Shown here piece by piece: positions 34,178 to 43,513 of a DNA stretch of 64,000 bases. The stretch lies in assembly GCF_014649715.1 (NCBI RefSeq), contig NZ_BMTO01000001.1:583047-647046 (forward strand), in the 5' to 3' direction. This stretch comes from Streptomyces lateritius (GTDB taxonomy: Bacteria > Actinomycetota > Actinomycetes > Streptomycetales > Streptomycetaceae). The notes beneath the pieces were generated by a model. It was given only the letters and a program-made list of their open reading frames with translations. It ran no database searches and was not told the origin of the DNA. A program made the position numbers and the translations under genes. Position 1 is the stretch's first letter, and every line of letters starts with the position of its first letter.

Positions 34178-34207
34178 TTGTGGAGAGGGCACACCCGTCA
34201 ATAGAGT
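34178..34207 (+). promoter_or_regulatory. Possible promoter of the semialdehyde dehydrogenase gene
   Basis: TTGTGG (34178-34183) and TAGAGT (34202-34207), 18 bp apart, fit a Streptomyces housekeeping promoter moderately well. The start point would fall near 34214, just upstream of the inverted repeat at 34229-34246, where a bound regulator would block elongation. Confidence 0.4.
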
Positions 34208-34228
34208 CCCGTTCATCTACAGGAATCC

Positions 34229-34246
34229 TGTTCAGAATAGCGAACA
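34229..34246. promoter_or_regulatory. Probable IclR operator in front of the semialdehyde dehydrogenase
   Basis: TGTTC-AGAATAGC-GAACA is a perfect 5-N8-5 inverted repeat in the 117-bp spacer between the IclR gene and the dehydrogenase gene. It has the same arms and spacing as the site at 24080-24097 in front of kdgD. Confidence 0.6.
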
Positions 34247-34268
34247 GAGCGTGAAGAGGGGCGTGGCG

Positions 34269-35771
34269 GTGGCGGCTGAATCAGTGTGGAGTGTGGACCC
34301 CCGGACAGGGAAGCCGCGCGAGCAGGTTGCGGTGGAGGCCACAGCCGGCGAGGTGGACCGGGCCGTCCGTGCGGCGTCCGCCGCCCGCGCCGCGCTCGCC
34401 GACCGTACGGCGCGGGCGGCCCTGCTGCGGGCCGCCGCCGATCTCCTCGACGAGGCCGGCACGCACGTCATCGAGGCGGCCGACGCCGAGACGGCGCTCG
34501 GCCCGGTCCGGCTGACCGGCGAACTCGCCCGTACGACCGCGCAGTTGCGCTCCTTCGCGGACGTCGTCGACGAGGGCTCCTTCCTCGACGTCCGGATCGA
34601 CCTGCCCGATCCCACCACGACGCCCCCCACGCCCGACCTGCGCCGCTGGAAGATCCCGCTCGGCGTCGTCGCCGTCTACGCGGCCAGCAACTTCCCGCTC
34701 GCCTTCTCCGTCCCCGGCGGCGACACCGCGAGTGCCCTCGCGGCCGGCTGCCCCGTCGTGATCAAGGCCCACCCCGACCACCCCGCCACCTCGGAGCTCT
34801 GCGCCTCCCTGCTGCGCCGGGCCGCCGCGAAGGTCGGGCTGCCCGAGGACGTGGTCGTCCTCGTCCACGGCTTCGAGGCGGGCGTCGAGCTCGTCCGCCA
34901 CCCGCTGGTCGCCGCGGCGGGCTTCACCGGTTCGGTACGCGGCGGGCGGGCGCTCTTCGACGCGGCGGCGGCCCGGGCCGTCCCCATCCCCTTCCACGGC
35001 GAACTCGGCTCCCTCAACCCGGTCGTGATCACCGGCGCGGCGGCGGACGAGCGGGCCGCGGAGCTCGGGGCCGGGCTCGCCGGCTCGATGACCCTGGGTG
35101 CGGGCCAGTTCTGCACCAAGCCCGGCTTCGTCCTGGCCCCCCGGGGCGAGGCGGGCGACGGGATCGTGGCGTCCCTGACGGCGGCCGTCAGCGAGACCGA
35201 GCCCGGCGTGATGCTGGACCACCGGATGCGGGACGCCTTCGTCGGCGGCGTCCGCGAGCGGGCCGGCCTCCCGGGGGTGACCGCGCCGGTCACCCCCGGC
35301 CCCGGCGGCGACCACACCGTCAGCGCGGGCGTGCTCACCGTCGACGCCGAGACCCTGGTCGACGGCAAGCACGAACTGCTCTTCGAGGAGTGCTTCGGCC
35401 CGGTCACCGTCGTCGCGCGCTACGCCTCCCGCGAGGAGATCAGCGAGATCCTCTCCCGGCTCCCCGGCAACCTCACGGCCACCCTGCACATCGCGGCCGA
35501 CGACGACCCGGACGCCGCCGGCCTCCTCGCCGAACTCACCCCCCTCGCTGGGCGTGTGCTCGTCAACGGCTGGCCGACGGGCGTGGCGGTGGCGGGCGCC
35601 CAGCACCACGGCGGACCGTACCCGGCCACCACCTCCACCTCCACCTCGGTCGGTGCCACCGCGATCGAGCGCTGGCTGCGCCCGGTCACGTACCAGTCGA
35701 CCCCGCAGCACCTGCTCCCGCCGGAGCTGCGGGACGGGAACCCCCTGGGCCTGCCCCGCCGCGAGAGCTGA
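34269..35771 (+). CDS. 2-oxoglutarate semialdehyde (2,5-dioxovalerate) dehydrogenase
   Basis: A 500-residue NADP-type aldehyde dehydrogenase. Length, VYAASNFPLAFSVPGGDTASALAAG, the catalytic Glu in FHGELGSLNPV and the catalytic Cys in GAGQFCTKPG are those of the branch that oxidises 2-oxoglutarate semialdehyde to 2-oxoglutarate in sugar-acid pathways. It thus completes the path from uronates through udh and kdgD, encoded 10 kb away. The GTG at 34269 lies 8 bp after GAAGAGGGG; a GTG at 34263 is too close to that site. It diverges from the IclR gene. Confidence 0.88.
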   Translation: MAAESVWSVDPRTGKPREQVAVEATAGEVDRAVRAASAARAALADRTARAALLRAAADLLDEAGTHVIEAADAETALGPVRLTGELARTTAQLRSFADVVDEGSFLDVRIDLPDPTTTPPTPDLRRWKIPLGVVAVYAASNFPLAFSVPGGDTASALAAGCPVVIKAHPDHPATSELCASLLRRAAAKVGLPEDVVVLVHGFEAGVELVRHPLVAAAGFTGSVRGGRALFDAAAARAVPIPFHGELGSLNPVVITGAAADERAAELGAGLAGSMTLGAGQFCTKPGFVLAPRGEAGDGIVASLTAAVSETEPGVMLDHRMRDAFVGGVRERAGLPGVTAPVTPGPGGDHTVSAGVLTVDAETLVDGKHELLFEECFGPVTVVARYASREEISEILSRLPGNLTATLHIAADDDPDAAGLLAELTPLAGRVLVNGWPTGVAVAGAQHHGGPYPATTSTSTSVGATAIERWLRPVTYQSTPQHLLPPELRDGNPLGLPRRES

Positions 35772-35777
35772 CCACCG

Positions 35778-36791
35778 TCAGACGGTCAGCAGGATCTTCC
35801 CGGTGTGGGTGTTGGACTCCATCAGCCGGTGGGCGTCGGTGATCCGCTCCAGACCCTCGAAGGTCTCGGCGATCACCGGCGCCAGCGAGCCGTCTCGCAG
35901 TCCGGAGCCGATGAACCCGGCCATCCGGCCGCGCCCCTCGGCCGTGCGGACCACCGCGCCGTTCGCGTAACCCCGCACGGTCAGGGGCCAGTTCATCGGC
36001 ACGGCGGCCGGCCGTGGATCGAGCCAGCCGTACAGCACCGCCGTGCCGCCGGGCTCCAGGGCGTCGCCGAGGGTGGCGAAGCCGGGCCCGCCGACGGCGT
36101 CGAAGACGACCCGCGCGCCCCGGCCGCCGGTGAACCGCTTCACCTCCTTCACCACGTTTTCGCTCTCCGTCACGATCACCCGGGCGGCGCCCAGGTCGAG
36201 CAGCCGCTCGCGCTTGTCCTCGCCCCGCGTCGTGGCGATCGGCACCGCACCGACCCGCAGCGCGGTCTGGATCGCGGCCGTGCCCACGCCGCTGGAAGCG
36301 CCCATGATCACCACATGGTCGCCGGGGCGCAGCCCGCCCGCCTCCACCATGCCGCCGAACGCGGTGGAGTACGCCAGCCACACCGCCGCCGCCGTCACGG
36401 CGTCCACGCCCTCCGGCCGACGCACCACGTACTCCTCGGGCAGCACGACCCGCTCCGCGTACACCCCGTGCACCCCGAAGTCGAAGTTGGCGGCCGCCAG
36501 CACCGGGTCGCCCGGGGCGTACGCGTCGACGCCCTCGCCGACCGCCTCCACGACCCCCGCCGCCTCGTAGCCGAGCCGGGAGCCGGGGAGCGTCGCCGGA
36601 TAGTAGTAGGTGCCGGCGCGGAAGAGCGCCTCGGCGCGGTTGAGGCCGATGGCCTCGACCCGCAGGAGCACCTCGCCGGGACCCGGGGCGCGCAGCGGCA
36701 CCTCCTCGACCCGGAGCACCTCCGGGCCGCCGGCCTCGTGGAACAGAACCGCCCTTGTCGTCATGTCCGTTGTCACGGTGTCCTTCGTCAT
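35778..36791 (-). CDS. Zinc-type alcohol dehydrogenase-like (MDR, quinone oxidoreductase type)
   Basis: A 337-residue medium-chain reductase. The N-terminal catalytic domain (GPEVLRVEEVPLRAPGPGEVLLRV; GLNRAEALFRAGTYY) lacks the zinc-binding Cys residues of true ADHs, as in quinone oxidoreductases. The NADPH site is GDHVVIMGASSGVGTAAIQTA, and the typical C-terminus is ITDAHRLMESNTHTGKILLTV. The ATG at 36791 (MTKDTV) is used. It is divergent from an AraC gene, which may control it. The 3' ends of this gene and the dehydrogenase are 6 bp apart (convergent). Confidence 0.87.
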   Translation of the reverse strand: MTKDTVTTDMTTRAVLFHEAGGPEVLRVEEVPLRAPGPGEVLLRVEAIGLNRAEALFRAGTYYYPATLPGSRLGYEAAGVVEAVGEGVDAYAPGDPVLAAANFDFGVHGVYAERVVLPEEYVVRRPEGVDAVTAAAVWLAYSTAFGGMVEAGGLRPGDHVVIMGASSGVGTAAIQTALRVGAVPIATTRGEDKRERLLDLGAARVIVTESENVVKEVKRFTGGRGARVVFDAVGGPGFATLGDALEPGGTAVLYGWLDPRPAAVPMNWPLTVRGYANGAVVRTAEGRGRMAGFIGSGLRDGSLAPVIAETFEGLERITDAHRLMESNTHTGKILLTV

Positions 36792-36899
36792 GCGGACGAC
36801 GGTAGGCGGGCGGGGAAGAGACGATCCATGTCCCGGAACCTCTCCTCCATGTCCGATCGTCTCCCACCCGACGGTGATCGGCGGGGGTACGGTGCCGGC

Positions 36900-37859
36900 A
36901 TGGACGTACTGAGCGATGCCATCGCCGCCATGCGCACCGGACGGCCCCACTCCTCCCGCACGGTCAGGTTCGCGCCCTGGGGCTTCCGGTTCCCCGCGAG
37001 CAAGGGCGCCGGATTCCACGTCCTCCTCCAGGGCGCGGCCTGGCTGCTGCCCCCGGACGGCGCCCCGCCCGTCCGGCTCGGTCCCGGAGACGTCGTCCTG
37101 CTCGCTCACGGGACCGGCCACGGCCTCGCCGACCATCCGTCCACCCCGCTCGTCGACGCCGTCCAGGCTCCCGACGGCTCCTGGCCCTCGATCCCCGACC
37201 GCGGACCGGTCGGCACCGACGAGACCCTGCTGCTGTGCGGCGCGTACCAGCTCAGCCGGGCGCGGGCCCATCCGCTCCTCACCGAGCTGCCGCCCTTCGT
37301 CCACATCCCGGCCCGGGTCGGCGCCCACCCGCGGCTGCGCGCCGCGATCGACCTGCTCGGCGCCGAACTCGCCGAGCCGCAACCCGGATCCGACGCCGTC
37401 GTCCCCGCCCTGCTCGACACGCTGCTGCTCTATCTGCTGCGGACCTGGTGGCTGACGGAGCGCCCCGACCGTGCGACGGGCTGGTCCGGCGCGCTCGGCG
37501 ATCCGGCCGTCGCCGCGGCCCTGAGGGCGATCCACGGCGACCCGGCCCGGGCCTGGACGGTGGAGGAACTCGGCACGGAGGCGGGCCTCTCGCGTGCCGC
37601 CTTCGCCCGGCGGTTCACGGCGCTGGTGGGCCGCCCGCCGCTCGCCTACCTGACGTGGTGGCGGATGACGACGGCCGGTCGGCTCCTGCGCACGGACGAC
37701 ACGCCACTGCGGACGGTCGCGGGGCGGACGGGGTACGCCTCGGAGTTCGCCTTCGCCAAGGCGTTCAAACGGGAGTACGGGATGGCCCCGGGGCAGTACC
37801 GCCGTCAGGCGGCGCCGCCCGCAACCGCGGCCCGGCCGCCGGCGTCCTCGACGGAGTGA
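36900..37859 (+). CDS. AraC-family regulator with cupin domain
   Basis: A 319-residue regulator. The N-terminal cupin_6-type domain (MDVLSDAIAAMRTGRPHSSRTVRFAPWGFRF; GPGDVVLLAHGTGHGLAD) is followed by an AraC HTH pair (WTVEELGTEAGLSRAAFARRFTALVGRPPLAYLTWWRM; TVAGRTGYASEFAFAKAFKREYGMAPGQYRR). Such proteins often activate a divergent oxidoreductase gene; here that is the MDR at 35778-36791, 108 bp away. It overlaps the following GNAT gene by GTGA. Confidence 0.9.
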   Translation: MDVLSDAIAAMRTGRPHSSRTVRFAPWGFRFPASKGAGFHVLLQGAAWLLPPDGAPPVRLGPGDVVLLAHGTGHGLADHPSTPLVDAVQAPDGSWPSIPDRGPVGTDETLLLCGAYQLSRARAHPLLTELPPFVHIPARVGAHPRLRAAIDLLGAELAEPQPGSDAVVPALLDTLLLYLLRTWWLTERPDRATGWSGALGDPAVAAALRAIHGDPARAWTVEELGTEAGLSRAAFARRFTALVGRPPLAYLTWWRMTTAGRLLRTDDTPLRTVAGRTGYASEFAFAKAFKREYGMAPGQYRRQAAPPATAARPPASSTE

Positions 37860-38332
37860 TCAGACACGCGAACGCCGACGACCTCGACACGATCGCTGCC
37901 CTGCACCTGGCGGCGCGGGCCACCTACTACCGGGGCCATGTCCCCGAGGAGGAGTACGCCGGCCCGGAGGAGCTCGCCCGCACCCGGGCCGCCTGGAGCG
38001 GGGCGGTGGGCCGCGGCCAGGTCCTCTGCGCCGAGCGGGACGGCGAGGTCGCGGGCGTCGCCGCGTACCGACCGGTCGACGGCGTCATGACGCTCACCCA
38101 GCTCCACGTCCGGCCCGACCGGTGGCGCCGCGGTGTCGGCGCCGAGCTGCACGCCGCCTGCCTGGAGGCCTGGCGCGCCGAGGGCGTCACCACCGCCCGG
38201 CTGCAGGTCTTCGACCGGAACGAGCGGGCCAAGGCCTTCTACGCCGCCCACGGCTGGACCCCGGACACTGGCGCTCCGCGCTCCGGCACCCACCTCGTGC
38301 TCCGTCTCACAGTGGAGCCCGCGACGGAATGA
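37856..38332 (+). CDS. GNAT-family N-acetyltransferase
   Basis: A 158-residue acetyltransferase. It begins VIRHANADDLDTIAALH, carries the CoA-binding motif LHVRPDRWRRGVGAELHAACL, and ends in FDRNERAKAFYAAHGWTPD. The GTG at 37856 overlaps the AraC stop (GTGA), so it is co-translated with that regulator. The substrate is unknown. Confidence 0.86.
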   Translation: MIRHANADDLDTIAALHLAARATYYRGHVPEEEYAGPEELARTRAAWSGAVGRGQVLCAERDGEVAGVAAYRPVDGVMTLTQLHVRPDRWRRGVGAELHAACLEAWRAEGVTTARLQVFDRNERAKAFYAAHGWTPDTGAPRSGTHLVLRLTVEPATE

Positions 38333-38394
38333 ACCGGGCGGCCCGCGGCGTTCCCACCGCGGAACACCCCCCGACCCCGGAGAGAAGCAAGAAC

Positions 38395-39093
38395 ATGCGC
38401 GTCGAGATCTGGAGCGACATCGCCTGCCCGTGGTGCTACATCGGCAAGGCCCGCTTCGAGAAGGGGCTGGCGGCCTTCGCCCACCGCGACGACGTCGAGG
38501 TGGTGCACCGTTCCTTCGAGCTCGACCCGAACCGGCCCAAGGGTGACACGGCGCCGGTGATCGACATGCTGGCCCGGAAGTACGGCCGCACCCTGGACGA
38601 GGCCCGCGCCATGGAGGCCCACGTCGCCTCCAACGCGCACTCCGAGGGCCTCGGGTATCGCACGGAGGGCCGGGACCACGGCAACACCTTCGACATCCAC
38701 CGTCTCCTCCATCTGGCCAAGGACCGCGGCCGTCAGAACGACCTGCTCGACCTCGCCTACCGCGCCAACTTCGCCGAGGAGCGGTCCGTCTTCGACACCG
38801 AGACCCTGGTCCGACTGGGCGTCGAGGCCGGCCTGGACGAGACCGAGGTCCGCTCCGTCCTCGCCGACGAGACCGCGTACGCGGACGCGGTACGGGCGGA
38901 CGAGCGCGAGGCCGCCGAACTCGGCGCGAACGGCGTGCCCTTCTTCGTCCTGGACCGCCGCTACGGCATCTCCGGCGGCCAGCCCGCCGAGATCTTCACC
39001 CAGGCCCTGGAACAGGCCTGGCAGGGCCGCACGATGCAGCCGGCCGGCATCGACGCGCCCGCCTGCGACGCCGACGGCACCTGCGAGGTCTGA
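38395..39093 (+). CDS. DsbA/FrnE-family oxidoreductase
   Basis: A 232-residue cytoplasmic thioredoxin-fold protein of the FrnE group. The CPWC active site is Cys11-Cys14, and the cis-Pro loop is GVPFFVLDRRYGISGGQP. The inserted helical domain lies at about residues 55-160. FrnE-type proteins act in oxidative-stress tolerance or as isomerases in polyketide pathways. It has no signal peptide. The ATG at 38395 follows AGAGAAG, 62 bp after the GNAT gene, so an operon of three is possible. Confidence 0.92.
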   Translation: MRVEIWSDIACPWCYIGKARFEKGLAAFAHRDDVEVVHRSFELDPNRPKGDTAPVIDMLARKYGRTLDEARAMEAHVASNAHSEGLGYRTEGRDHGNTFDIHRLLHLAKDRGRQNDLLDLAYRANFAEERSVFDTETLVRLGVEAGLDETEVRSVLADETAYADAVRADEREAAELGANGVPFFVLDRRYGISGGQPAEIFTQALEQAWQGRTMQPAGIDAPACDADGTCEV

Positions 39094-39161
39094 GCGTCTC
39101 CTGTCGCTCCCCATGATCGTTCGTCATTGACGGGAGGTCGGGGGGAGCACAGGCTGGGGCC

Positions 39162-40217
39162 ATGGATGTCATGGACCCTCTCGGCGGCGCCGAGTTCGCG
39201 CCGAAGTACACGTATCTCAACACCTCCGCCTGTGCGCTGCTGCCCCGTCGCACCATCGAGGCGGTCACCCTCCTCACGGAGGAGACCGCGGACGGCCGGC
39301 CGGACGGGGCCGGCAGCTTCGAGATCGTCGCCGAGGCGCGTGCCACCTATGCGCGGCTCGTCGGTGTCGACCCCGAGCGGGTCGCGGTCGGCAGCTCGGT
39401 CTCCGTCCATGTCGGGATGATCGCGCAGTCGATGCCGACGGGCTCGGAGATCCTCTTCCCCGAGGGTGACTTCAGCTCCGTGATCACCCCCTTCACGGTC
39501 CGCGGCGACCTCAAGACGCGCTTCGTGCCGCTGGAACGCCTTGCGGAGTCCATCAACCCCGAGACCGCCCTCGTCGCGTTCTCCTCCGTGCAGTCCGCGG
39601 ACGGCCGGACGGCCGACTTCGCGGCGGTACGGGCGGCGGCGGCCGCGCACGGCGCCCGGACACTGCTCGACGCCACGCAGTCGGCCGGCTGGCTGCCGCT
39701 GCGGGCGGGGGAGTGGGACTACACGGTGGCCGGGGGTTACAAGTTCCTGCTCTGCCCGCGCGGTTCGTCCTTCCTCACCGTCACCGAGGAGGCGCAGGAC
39801 TCGCTCGTCCCGATCCACGCCGGATGGGTGGCGGGCGAGGACCTGTGGGTCAACAGCTACGGCCCGGTGCGCGACCTGGCCCGGTCCGCGCGGCGGTTCG
39901 ACGAGCCGCCGGCCTTCCTCTCGTACCACGGGGCGGCCCGCTCGCTGGCCCTTCTGGAGGAGATCGGCATCGAGCGGATCGAGGCACACAACAAGGCGCT
40001 CGCCGCCCGTTTCCGGGCCGGGCTCGACGAGCTGGGCCACGCGCCGGTGCCGGACGTCTCCGGCGTCGTCGCGGTGCCGGGGCTCGGCGACCGCCAGACC
40101 GCCCTGCGGGAGGCCGGCGTGCTGGTGTCCGCCCGGGCGGGCAATCTGCGGGCGTCCTTCCACCTCTACAACGGGGCGGCGGACGTGGACCGCGCCCTGG
40201 ACGTCCTGGCCGGGTGA
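39162..40217 (+). CDS. Class V aminotransferase / cysteine desulfurase-like PLP enzyme
   Basis: A 351-residue PLP enzyme of the class V fold. The PLP-binding region is seen as LLDATQSAGWLPL followed by VAGGYKFLLCPRGSSFL, with the Lys in GGYKF. A C-terminal catalytic Cys of the SufS type is not present at the usual place, and the end reads SARAGNLRASFHLYNGAAD, as in isopenicillin N epimerase-like and kynureninase-like members. The reaction is unknown. It converges on ectD with a strong terminator between. Confidence 0.83.
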   Translation: MDVMDPLGGAEFAPKYTYLNTSACALLPRRTIEAVTLLTEETADGRPDGAGSFEIVAEARATYARLVGVDPERVAVGSSVSVHVGMIAQSMPTGSEILFPEGDFSSVITPFTVRGDLKTRFVPLERLAESINPETALVAFSSVQSADGRTADFAAVRAAAAAHGARTLLDATQSAGWLPLRAGEWDYTVAGGYKFLLCPRGSSFLTVTEEAQDSLVPIHAGWVAGEDLWVNSYGPVRDLARSARRFDEPPAFLSYHGAARSLALLEEIGIERIEAHNKALAARFRAGLDELGHAPVPDVSGVVAVPGLGDRQTALREAGVLVSARAGNLRASFHLYNGAADVDRALDVLAG

Positions 40218-40320
40218 TCGAGGTCTGAACGAGGCGTCCCCGCGCCTCCGTCAGCGGCGGCCGGGCAGTCGATCCGCACCGGCCCGGGCTCCAGTCGCCG
40301 GCGGATCCGGCGCTGCGACC

Positions 40321-40354
40321 GGACGCGCGGGGGCCCGGCCGGGCCCCCGCGTCC
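40321..40354. terminator. Strong bidirectional terminator-like palindrome between convergent genes
   Basis: The sequence from 40321 to 40338 pairs with 40339 to 40354 as a long GC stem (core GGGGGCCCGG/CCGGGCCCCC) with one 2-nt bulge. It lies in the 158-bp gap between the class V aminotransferase and ectD and probably ends both. Confidence 0.7.
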
Positions 40355-40375
40355 GTCACCGTACGGTCGTACGGC

Positions 40376-41266
40376 TCACCGCACCGGCGTGAAGTCCCGG
40401 GCGCCGATGAACTCCGGCCGCCGCACCGGCGCCGCGAACGGCTCCACCGCCGCGTTCTCCACACTGTTGAAGACGATGAAGACGTTGCTGCGCGGGTACG
40501 GCGTGATGTTGTCGCCCGAACCGTGCATGGCGTTGCAGTCGAACCAGGTCGCCGAGCCGGCCCGGCCCGTGAACAGCCGGATCCCATGGGCGTCCGCGAG
40601 GCTCGTCAGCGCCTCGTCCGACGGCGTGCCGGCGTCCTGCATCTGGAGCGAGCGCTTGTAGTTGTCCTTCGGCGTCGCGCCCGCGCACCCCAGGAACGTC
40701 CGGTGCGAACCCGGCATGATCATCAGGCCGCCGTTGGTGTCGTGGTTCTCGGTCAGCGCGATCGACACCGACACCGTCCGCATCCGAGGCAGTCCGTCCT
40801 CCGCGTGCCAGGTCTCGAAGTCGGAGTGCCAGTAGAACCCGGAGGCGCCGAAGCCCGGCTTCACGTTGATCCGCGACTGGTGGACGTACACGTCCGAGCC
40901 GAGGATCTCCCGGGCCCGGCCCACCACCCGCTCGTCGCGGACGAGCCGGGCGAAGACCTCGCTGATCCGGTGCACCTCGAAGACCGAGCGGACGGACCCC
41001 GTCGCCCGCTCGACGATCGCGCGCTCGTCCTGCCGTACCGCCGGATCGGCGATCAGCCGGTCGAGCTCGCGCTTGTAGACTGCGACCTCGTCGTCCGTCA
41101 GCAGACCGGGTTCGGCGAGGAAGCCGTCGCGCTCGTACGACTCCAGGTGCGGGCCGCCCGCGCCCCAGACGACCGGGTCGCGGCGGGGCGTGAGCACCTC
41201 GTCGGTGCCCCGCGTGGGGTACAGGTCCGTGCGGTCGGTGGTCGGTACGTTCAGTACGTCGGTCAT
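40376..41266 (-). CDS. ectD: Ectoine 5-hydroxylase
   Basis: A 296-residue Fe(II)/2-oxoglutarate dioxygenase that converts ectoine to 5-hydroxyectoine. The family signature FYWHSDFETWHAEDGLPRMR is present, giving the HxD iron ligands, with the second His in NAMHGSGDN and the 2-oxoglutarate Arg in YPRSNVF. The ATG at 41266 has a strong GAGGAGGG ribosome-binding site formed by the last codons of ectC. It is the last gene of the ectABCD operon, ending before the 40321-40354 palindrome. Confidence 0.96.
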   Translation of the reverse strand: MTDVLNVPTTDRTDLYPTRGTDEVLTPRRDPVVWGAGGPHLESYERDGFLAEPGLLTDDEVAVYKRELDRLIADPAVRQDERAIVERATGSVRSVFEVHRISEVFARLVRDERVVGRAREILGSDVYVHQSRINVKPGFGASGFYWHSDFETWHAEDGLPRMRTVSVSIALTENHDTNGGLMIMPGSHRTFLGCAGATPKDNYKRSLQMQDAGTPSDEALTSLADAHGIRLFTGRAGSATWFDCNAMHGSGDNITPYPRSNVFIVFNSVENAAVEPFAAPVRRPEFIGARDFTPVR

Positions 41267-41268
41267 GA

Positions 41269-41667
41269 TCAGCCCTCCTCCGTCAGCAGGGGATACACCC
41301 CGTTCTCGTCGTGGTCCTCCCGGCCGGTGACCGGGGGATTGAAGACGCAGACGCAGCGGAAATCGGTCTTGGGGCGCAGGGTGTGCCGCTCGTGACCGTC
41401 GAGCAGGTACATCGTGCCCGGCTCGATCCAGTGCGTCTCGCCCGTCTCGTCGTCGGTCAGCTCGGCCTCGCCCTCCACGCACAGGACGGCCTCGATGTGG
41501 TTCGCGTACCACATGGACGTCTCGGTGCCCGCGTACAGAACGGTCTCGTGGAGCGAGAACCCGACGCGCTCCTTGGCGAGGACGATCCGCTTGCTCTCCC
41601 AGGTGCCGGACTTGGCCCGCACATGGCGTTCGGTGTTCTCGATGTCCTTCAACGATCGGACGATCAC
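41269..41667 (-). CDS. ectC: Ectoine synthase
   Basis: A 132-residue single-cupin enzyme that closes N-gamma-acetyl-diaminobutyrate to ectoine. The family start [16 protein letters not shown] is clear, and the metal-site residues lie in [19 protein letters not shown] and [17 protein letters not shown]. The GTG at 41667 is used; an upstream frame would reach back into ectB. It lies 44 bp from ectB and 2 bp from ectD. Confidence 0.96.
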   Translation of the reverse strand: MIVRSLKDIENTERHVRAKSGTWESKRIVLAKERVGFSLHETVLYAGTETSMWYANHIEAVLCVEGEAELTDDETGETHWIEPGTMYLLDGHERHTLRPKTDFRCVCVFNPPVTGREDHDENGVYPLLTEEG

Positions 41668-41711
41668 GGGGTACGACTCCTTTGTTGCTCGTCCTTGTTG
41701 CTCAAGGTGGT

Positions 41712-42980
41712 TCAGACGGTCTCGCGGACCGCGCGGGACAGGACGCTCAGCCCCTCGTCCAGCTCCTCCGGCGTCACGGTCAGCGGCGGCAGGAGCTTCA
41801 CGACCTGGCTCGCCGGGCCCGAGGTCTCCAGCAGGAGACCCAGCTCGAAGGCGCGGGCGCAGACCTTCGACGCCCGGGTCGCGTCGGCGAACTCCAGGCC
41901 CCAGACCAGGCCGCGACCGCGGTAGTGGGCGCCGTCGGCGGAGTTCTCCTCGCAGATGGCGAGAAGCGCCTGCTCGACCTGCTCCCCGCGGGCCAGGGTC
42001 TGCTTCTCCATCTGGCCGTCGGCCCAGTAGGTGTCGAGCGCGGCCGCCGCGGTGACGAAGGCGGGGTTGTTGCCGCGGAAGGTGCCGTTGTGCTCGCCCG
42101 GCTCCCATATGTCCAGCTCGGGCCGGAACAGGCACAGCGACATGGGGAGCCCGTACCCGCTGATCGACTTCGACAGCGTGACGATGTCCGGGGTGATGCC
42201 GGCCTCCTCGAAGGAGAAGAAGGCGCCCGTGCGTCCGCAGCCCATCTGGATGTCGTCGACGATCAGCAGCATGTCCTGGCGGCGGCACAGGTCGGCGAGC
42301 GCCCGCAGCCACTCGGCCCGGGCGACGTTGATGCCGCCCTCGCCCTGCACCGTCTCCACGATCACGGCGGCCGGCTTGTTCAGCCCCGAACCCTGGTCCT
42401 CGAGCAGCCGCTCGAACCAGAGGAAGTCCGGGACCTGGCCGTCGAGGTAGTGGTCGAACGGCATCGGTGTGCCGTGGACCAGCGGGATACCCGCTCCGGC
42501 CCGCTTGAAGGCGTTGCCGGTGACGGCGAGCGAGCCCAGCGACATGCCGTGGAACGCGTTGGTGAAGGAGACCACCGACTCGCGGCCCTTCACCTTCCGG
42601 GCCAGTTTCAGCGCGGACTCGACGGCGTTGGTGCCCGTCGGGCCCGGGAACATCACCTTGTACGGCAGAGCACGCGGCTGGAGGATCACTTCCTGGAAGG
42701 TCTCCAGGAAGGAGCGCTTGGCGGTGGTCGCCATGTCGAGACCGTGGGTGATCCCGTCGCGCTCCAGATAGTCGATGAGCGCCCGTTTCAGTACGGGATT
42801 GTTGTGGCCGTAGTTGAGTGAACCGGCGCCGGCGAAGAAGTCCAGATAGGAATGACCGTCCTCGTCGGTGAGGCGGGCGCCCTGGGCGCGGTCGAAGACG
42901 GTGGGCCAGCCACGGCAGTAGCTGCGCACCTCCGACTCCAGGGTCTCGAAGACACTGAGGGCAGGCGGGGCGATGGTCAC
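41712..42980 (-). CDS. ectB: Diaminobutyrate-2-oxoglutarate transaminase
   Basis: A 422-residue class III aminotransferase that makes L-2,4-diaminobutyrate from aspartate semialdehyde, the first ectoine step. The PLP Lys is in [14 protein letters not shown] and the Asp of the PLP site in [14 protein letters not shown]. It overlaps ectA by ATGA. Length and motifs are typical of EctB. Confidence 0.96.
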   Translation of the reverse strand: MTIAPPALSVFETLESEVRSYCRGWPTVFDRAQGARLTDEDGHSYLDFFAGAGSLNYGHNNPVLKRALIDYLERDGITHGLDMATTAKRSFLETFQEVILQPRALPYKVMFPGPTGTNAVESALKLARKVKGRESVVSFTNAFHGMSLGSLAVTGNAFKRAGAGIPLVHGTPMPFDHYLDGQVPDFLWFERLLEDQGSGLNKPAAVIVETVQGEGGINVARAEWLRALADLCRRQDMLLIVDDIQMGCGRTGAFFSFEEAGITPDIVTLSKSISGYGLPMSLCLFRPELDIWEPGEHNGTFRGNNPAFVTAAAALDTYWADGQMEKQTLARGEQVEQALLAICEENSADGAHYRGRGLVWGLEFADATRASKVCARAFELGLLLETSGPASQVVKLLPPLTVTPEELDEGLSVLSRAVRETV

Positions 42981-43513
42981 AGCGATTCTCCCGTGGTCTG
43001 GTCGTGGTGGGGGCGCGGGCTGATGCGGTAGAGGACTTCCGGCAGATGGCCGCCGGCCGGGCCGGGCGTCTCCGGGAACAGGGATCCGTCGAAGAGGACC
43101 TCGCGCTCCAGCCGGAGGCCGTGCCGTTCGGCGTACGCGGTGAAGAGCCGGTCGGAGGCCGTGTTGTCCGGGGTGACCGTGGCCTCGACGGCGCCGGGGG
43201 CGACCCGCGCGCTCAGCGCGTCGAGCAGCACGCCGGCCAGACCGCGGCCGCGATGCGCCCGGTCGACGGCGATCTGCCAGACGACGAGGGTGCCGGGCCG
43301 GTCGGGCCGCAGGTAGCCGGTGACGAAGGCGATCGGCTCACCGTCGGCGTCGCGTGCGACGAGCGAGGTGGCGGCGAAGTCCCGGCACCACAGCAGATAG
43401 CTGTACGGAGAGTTCAGGTCGAGCGACTCGGAATCGCGGGCGATACGCCAGAGCGCGGCTCCGTCCTCCACGCTCGGGCTTTCGACGGTCATGGCTGCTT
43501 GTGCGGCGGTCAT
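42977..43513 (-). CDS. ectA: Diaminobutyrate acetyltransferase
   Basis: A 178-residue GNAT enzyme that acetylates L-2,4-diaminobutyrate at the gamma nitrogen. It has [18 protein letters not shown] (substrate region) and the CoA motif [17 protein letters not shown]. It is the first gene of ectABCD, so the operon promoter lies upstream in the 362-bp gap. The ATG at 43513 gives [14 protein letters not shown]; Met8 is an alternative start. Confidence 0.95.
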   Translation of the reverse strand: MTAAQAAMTVESPSVEDGAALWRIARDSESLDLNSPYSYLLWCRDFAATSLVARDADGEPIAFVTGYLRPDRPGTLVVWQIAVDRAHRGRGLAGVLLDALSARVAPGAVEATVTPDNTASDRLFTAYAERHGLRLEREVLFDGSLFPETPGPAGGHLPEVLYRISPRPHHDQTTGESL

